The notes below the pieces were generated by a model. It saw only the letters and a program-made list of their open reading frames with translations. It was not told the origin of the DNA and ran no database searches. DNA of 64,000 nucleotides from CAVRAW01 sp963716135 (lineage in GTDB: Bacteria; Planctomycetota; Planctomycetia; Pirellulales; JADZDJ01): NCBI GenBank assembly GCA_963716135.1, contig OY970289.1, positions 4,030,001-4,094,000 on the forward strand, written 5' to 3'. The position numbers and the translations under genes were made by a program. This document shows, piece by piece, positions 62,573 through 64,000 of the stretch; position 1 is the first letter of the stretch; each line of letters opens with the position of its first letter.

Positions 62573-64000
62573 ATGGCGCAGAAGAAATACGACGACCTGA
62601 GCAAGGGAGAACTGATTCGCCTGCTCGAAACTCGCGACGGCCGCGATGCCACTCGATACGGCTTGGTCTGGGAGGCCAACGAGATCGAGCGCGATAAAGC
62701 CCTCAATGCCGACTTCGTCGCTCTCGACCTCGACGCCGAATTGTCCTGTCCCAGGACAGCGTCTGCGTGGAAAAATCTCATCATTGAAGGCGACAACTTC
62801 GATGCCCTCCGCTACCTCCGCATGACCTTCGCCGGCAGAGTGAAGTGCATCCTGATTGATCCGCCGTATAACACGGGCAAAAAGGATTTCATCTTCAATG
62901 ACCATTTTGTCGGCGAGGATGATTTATGGCGATTCTCGACATGGTTGGAATTTCTCTATCAACGCCTCATGATTGCCCGCGATCTGCTGCGCGAAGACGG
63001 CGTGTTCCTTTGTTTCATCAACGATGAAAATCGCGCCAAGTTGGAATTGCTGCTTGACGAAGTGTTTAAAGGCCGGCGAATTGGCAGCTTTGTCTGGCGG
63101 ACAAAGGACTCCGCTAACGATGCTGGCGGCAATCTCAGTCAGGTGCATGAACATGTGCTCGTTTATGCAAATCCGCTGTTTGCCTTTGCCGGCAAGACTT
63201 TGAGTTTGGATGATTATCGCAACCCAGACAACGACCCGGAAGGACCCTGGACTCCACAGCCATTGACGAAAGCTGAAACATTTAAGACACGGGAAAATAC
63301 TTATTATCCCATCCAAAATCCGGATACGGGCTATTGGTACCCGTGTGATCCTGAGCGTGTGTGGGCCTACGCGACTGAGACGAAACTAAAACCCGGCACG
63401 AAACTGCGATCGGACACAATTGAAGATCTAATTCGCAAGAAGGAAATCTACTTCCCGTTCTGCGGGCCGTCGGACGTAATGCAATGGGACACCCGAGAAG
63501 AATTGCTTGAAGCGGTCCGCCGTGGCGATGGCCCCATCCTACCCAAGAAGAAAACCCCATTGCTGCGGGAGGACTTGCCCGACTTTGATTTCTGGATTGG
63601 CAAGCCAATTGCGCCAGGCCGGCCGTCGCGGAAGGATTACTTAAAGCGGAAACAAAAGCTCGTTGCCCCCGTGAGCAGCTGGATCGCGGGACAAAACGAA
63701 GAGGTCGATTTCTTTTATGACGAACTCGATGAGCAACTTGAGTTGATGCGCTCACCGCGGGGTGGCGAAGGCACGGATGCTGTGAACGCGATACTTGGTA
63801 CTAAAGCATTCAATCATCCCAAACCTCCCACACTCGTCCGCAACCTCCTACGTCAATCAACTGGCCCGAATGATCTTGTCTTAGATTTCTTCGCCGGCAG
63901 TGGAACAACAGCGCAGGCCGTGCTGGAACTTAGCAAGTCTGATAGTAATGATGGCGAACGGCGATTCATCCTTGTGTCTAATACAGAAGCCACGAAGGAC
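62573..64000 (+). CDS. Type III site-specific DNA adenine methyltransferase (Mod), 5' part, continues past the window
   Basis: The frame is open from ATG 62573 (GTG 62552 is an alternative start) to the end of the window, 476 codons with no stop. The catalytic motif DPPYNTG (LIDPPYNTGKKDF) is at about residue 105 and the SAM-binding motif LDFFAGSGTTAQAVLEL lies near 440, i.e. the permuted beta-class order of type III Mod and related adenine methyltransferases. The region between contains the target-recognition part. It methylates adenine in a specific site and normally pairs with a Res helicase-nuclease encoded downstream, outside the window. Codon use is AT-richer than the preceding genes, which suggests acquisition. 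Confidence 0.93.
   Translation, partial: MAQKKYDDLSKGELIRLLETRDGRDATRYGLVWEANEIERDKALNADFVALDLDAELSCPRTASAWKNLIIEGDNFDALRYLRMTFAGRVKCILIDPPYNTGKKDFIFNDHFVGEDDLWRFSTWLEFLYQRLMIARDLLREDGVFLCFINDENRAKLELLLDEVFKGRRIGSFVWRTKDSANDAGGNLSQVHEHVLVYANPLFAFAGKTLSLDDYRNPDNDPEGPWTPQPLTKAETFKTRENTYYPIQNPDTGYWYPCDPERVWAYATETKLKPGTKLRSDTIEDLIRKKEIYFPFCGPSDVMQWDTREELLEAVRRGDGPILPKKKTPLLREDLPDFDFWIGKPIAPGRPSRKDYLKRKQKLVAPVSSWIAGQNEEVDFFYDELDEQLELMRSPRGGEGTDAVNAILGTKAFNHPKPPTLVRNLLRQSTGPNDLVLDFFAGSGTTAQAVLELSKSDSNDGERRFILVSNTEATKD

Overview
The window is high-GC bacterial chromosome that reads as Planctomycetota, probably the Pirellulales side. The evidence is the mix of lineage-typical proteins: a secreted beta-repeat protein with a LEPR-XLL-type N-terminus, a DUF1559 pseudopilin-like protein, a PEP-CTERM protein, prenyltransferase/squalene-cyclase-fold membrane proteins, a Hint-domain TPR protein, large secreted TPR proteins and many convergent short operons. 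The assignment rests on protein families only; no rRNA gene is present.

Layout. 1-7.3 kb: end of a nucleotidyltransferase-family gene, a LEPR-XLL surface protein, a P-type (H+-ATPase-like) pump, trmL and a squalene-cyclase-fold membrane protein. 7.5-17.9 kb: a leftward respiratory operon, ctaC (with fused cytochrome c), ctaD, ctaE, a membrane dihaem cytochrome c, Rieske protein, cytochrome b fused to cytochrome c, a CtaG-NosR-like fusion and a YtkA-like periplasmic protein, i.e. a bc complex plus caa3-type oxidase in one unit. 18-22.5 kb: a rightward glucose-6-phosphate operon, pgl-zwf-gnd-glk. 22.7-24.0 kb: three stand-alone response-regulator receivers. 24-27.7 kb: a DUF3386-like secreted protein and an overlapping pseudopilin/PEP-CTERM pair behind a Fur-box-like operator. 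27.7-39 kb: yqgE, TPR proteins, small membrane proteins, a TPR-HEAT-Hint protein, a BON-SRPBCC protein and a molbindin. 39-45.5 kb: a leftward cluster of radical SAM protein, small acidic protein, AAA+ ATPase (Ycf46-like), DUF1257-like, DUF2997, zinc-ribbon/S26-like membrane protein, TPR and PilT. 45.7-49 kb: CLC channel with CBS domains, tRNA-Val, a lipoprotein and two TatA paralogues. 49.2-55.6 kb: a leftward operon of a very long TPR protein, ExbB, ExbD and a TonB-like/squalene-cyclase-fold fusion. 55.9-60.6 kb: lipoprotein, BON protein, small membrane protein and a TlpA-like thioredoxin protein, separated by a family of short hairpin repeats. 61.0-64 kb: tRNA-Ile, then a tRNA-Ala gene that stops exactly after its anticodon loop, a gene-poor stretch with a remnant XRE regulator, and a type III DNA methyltransferase that runs off the window: the left edge of a probable island.

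About fifteen conserved genes, including housekeeping ones, are interrupted by 1-2 base frame changes (about twenty in all), often at short homopolymers. The simplest explanation is indel error in the underlying assembly, so I annotate these as single genes spanning the break. Every frameshifted entry gives the approximate break position.
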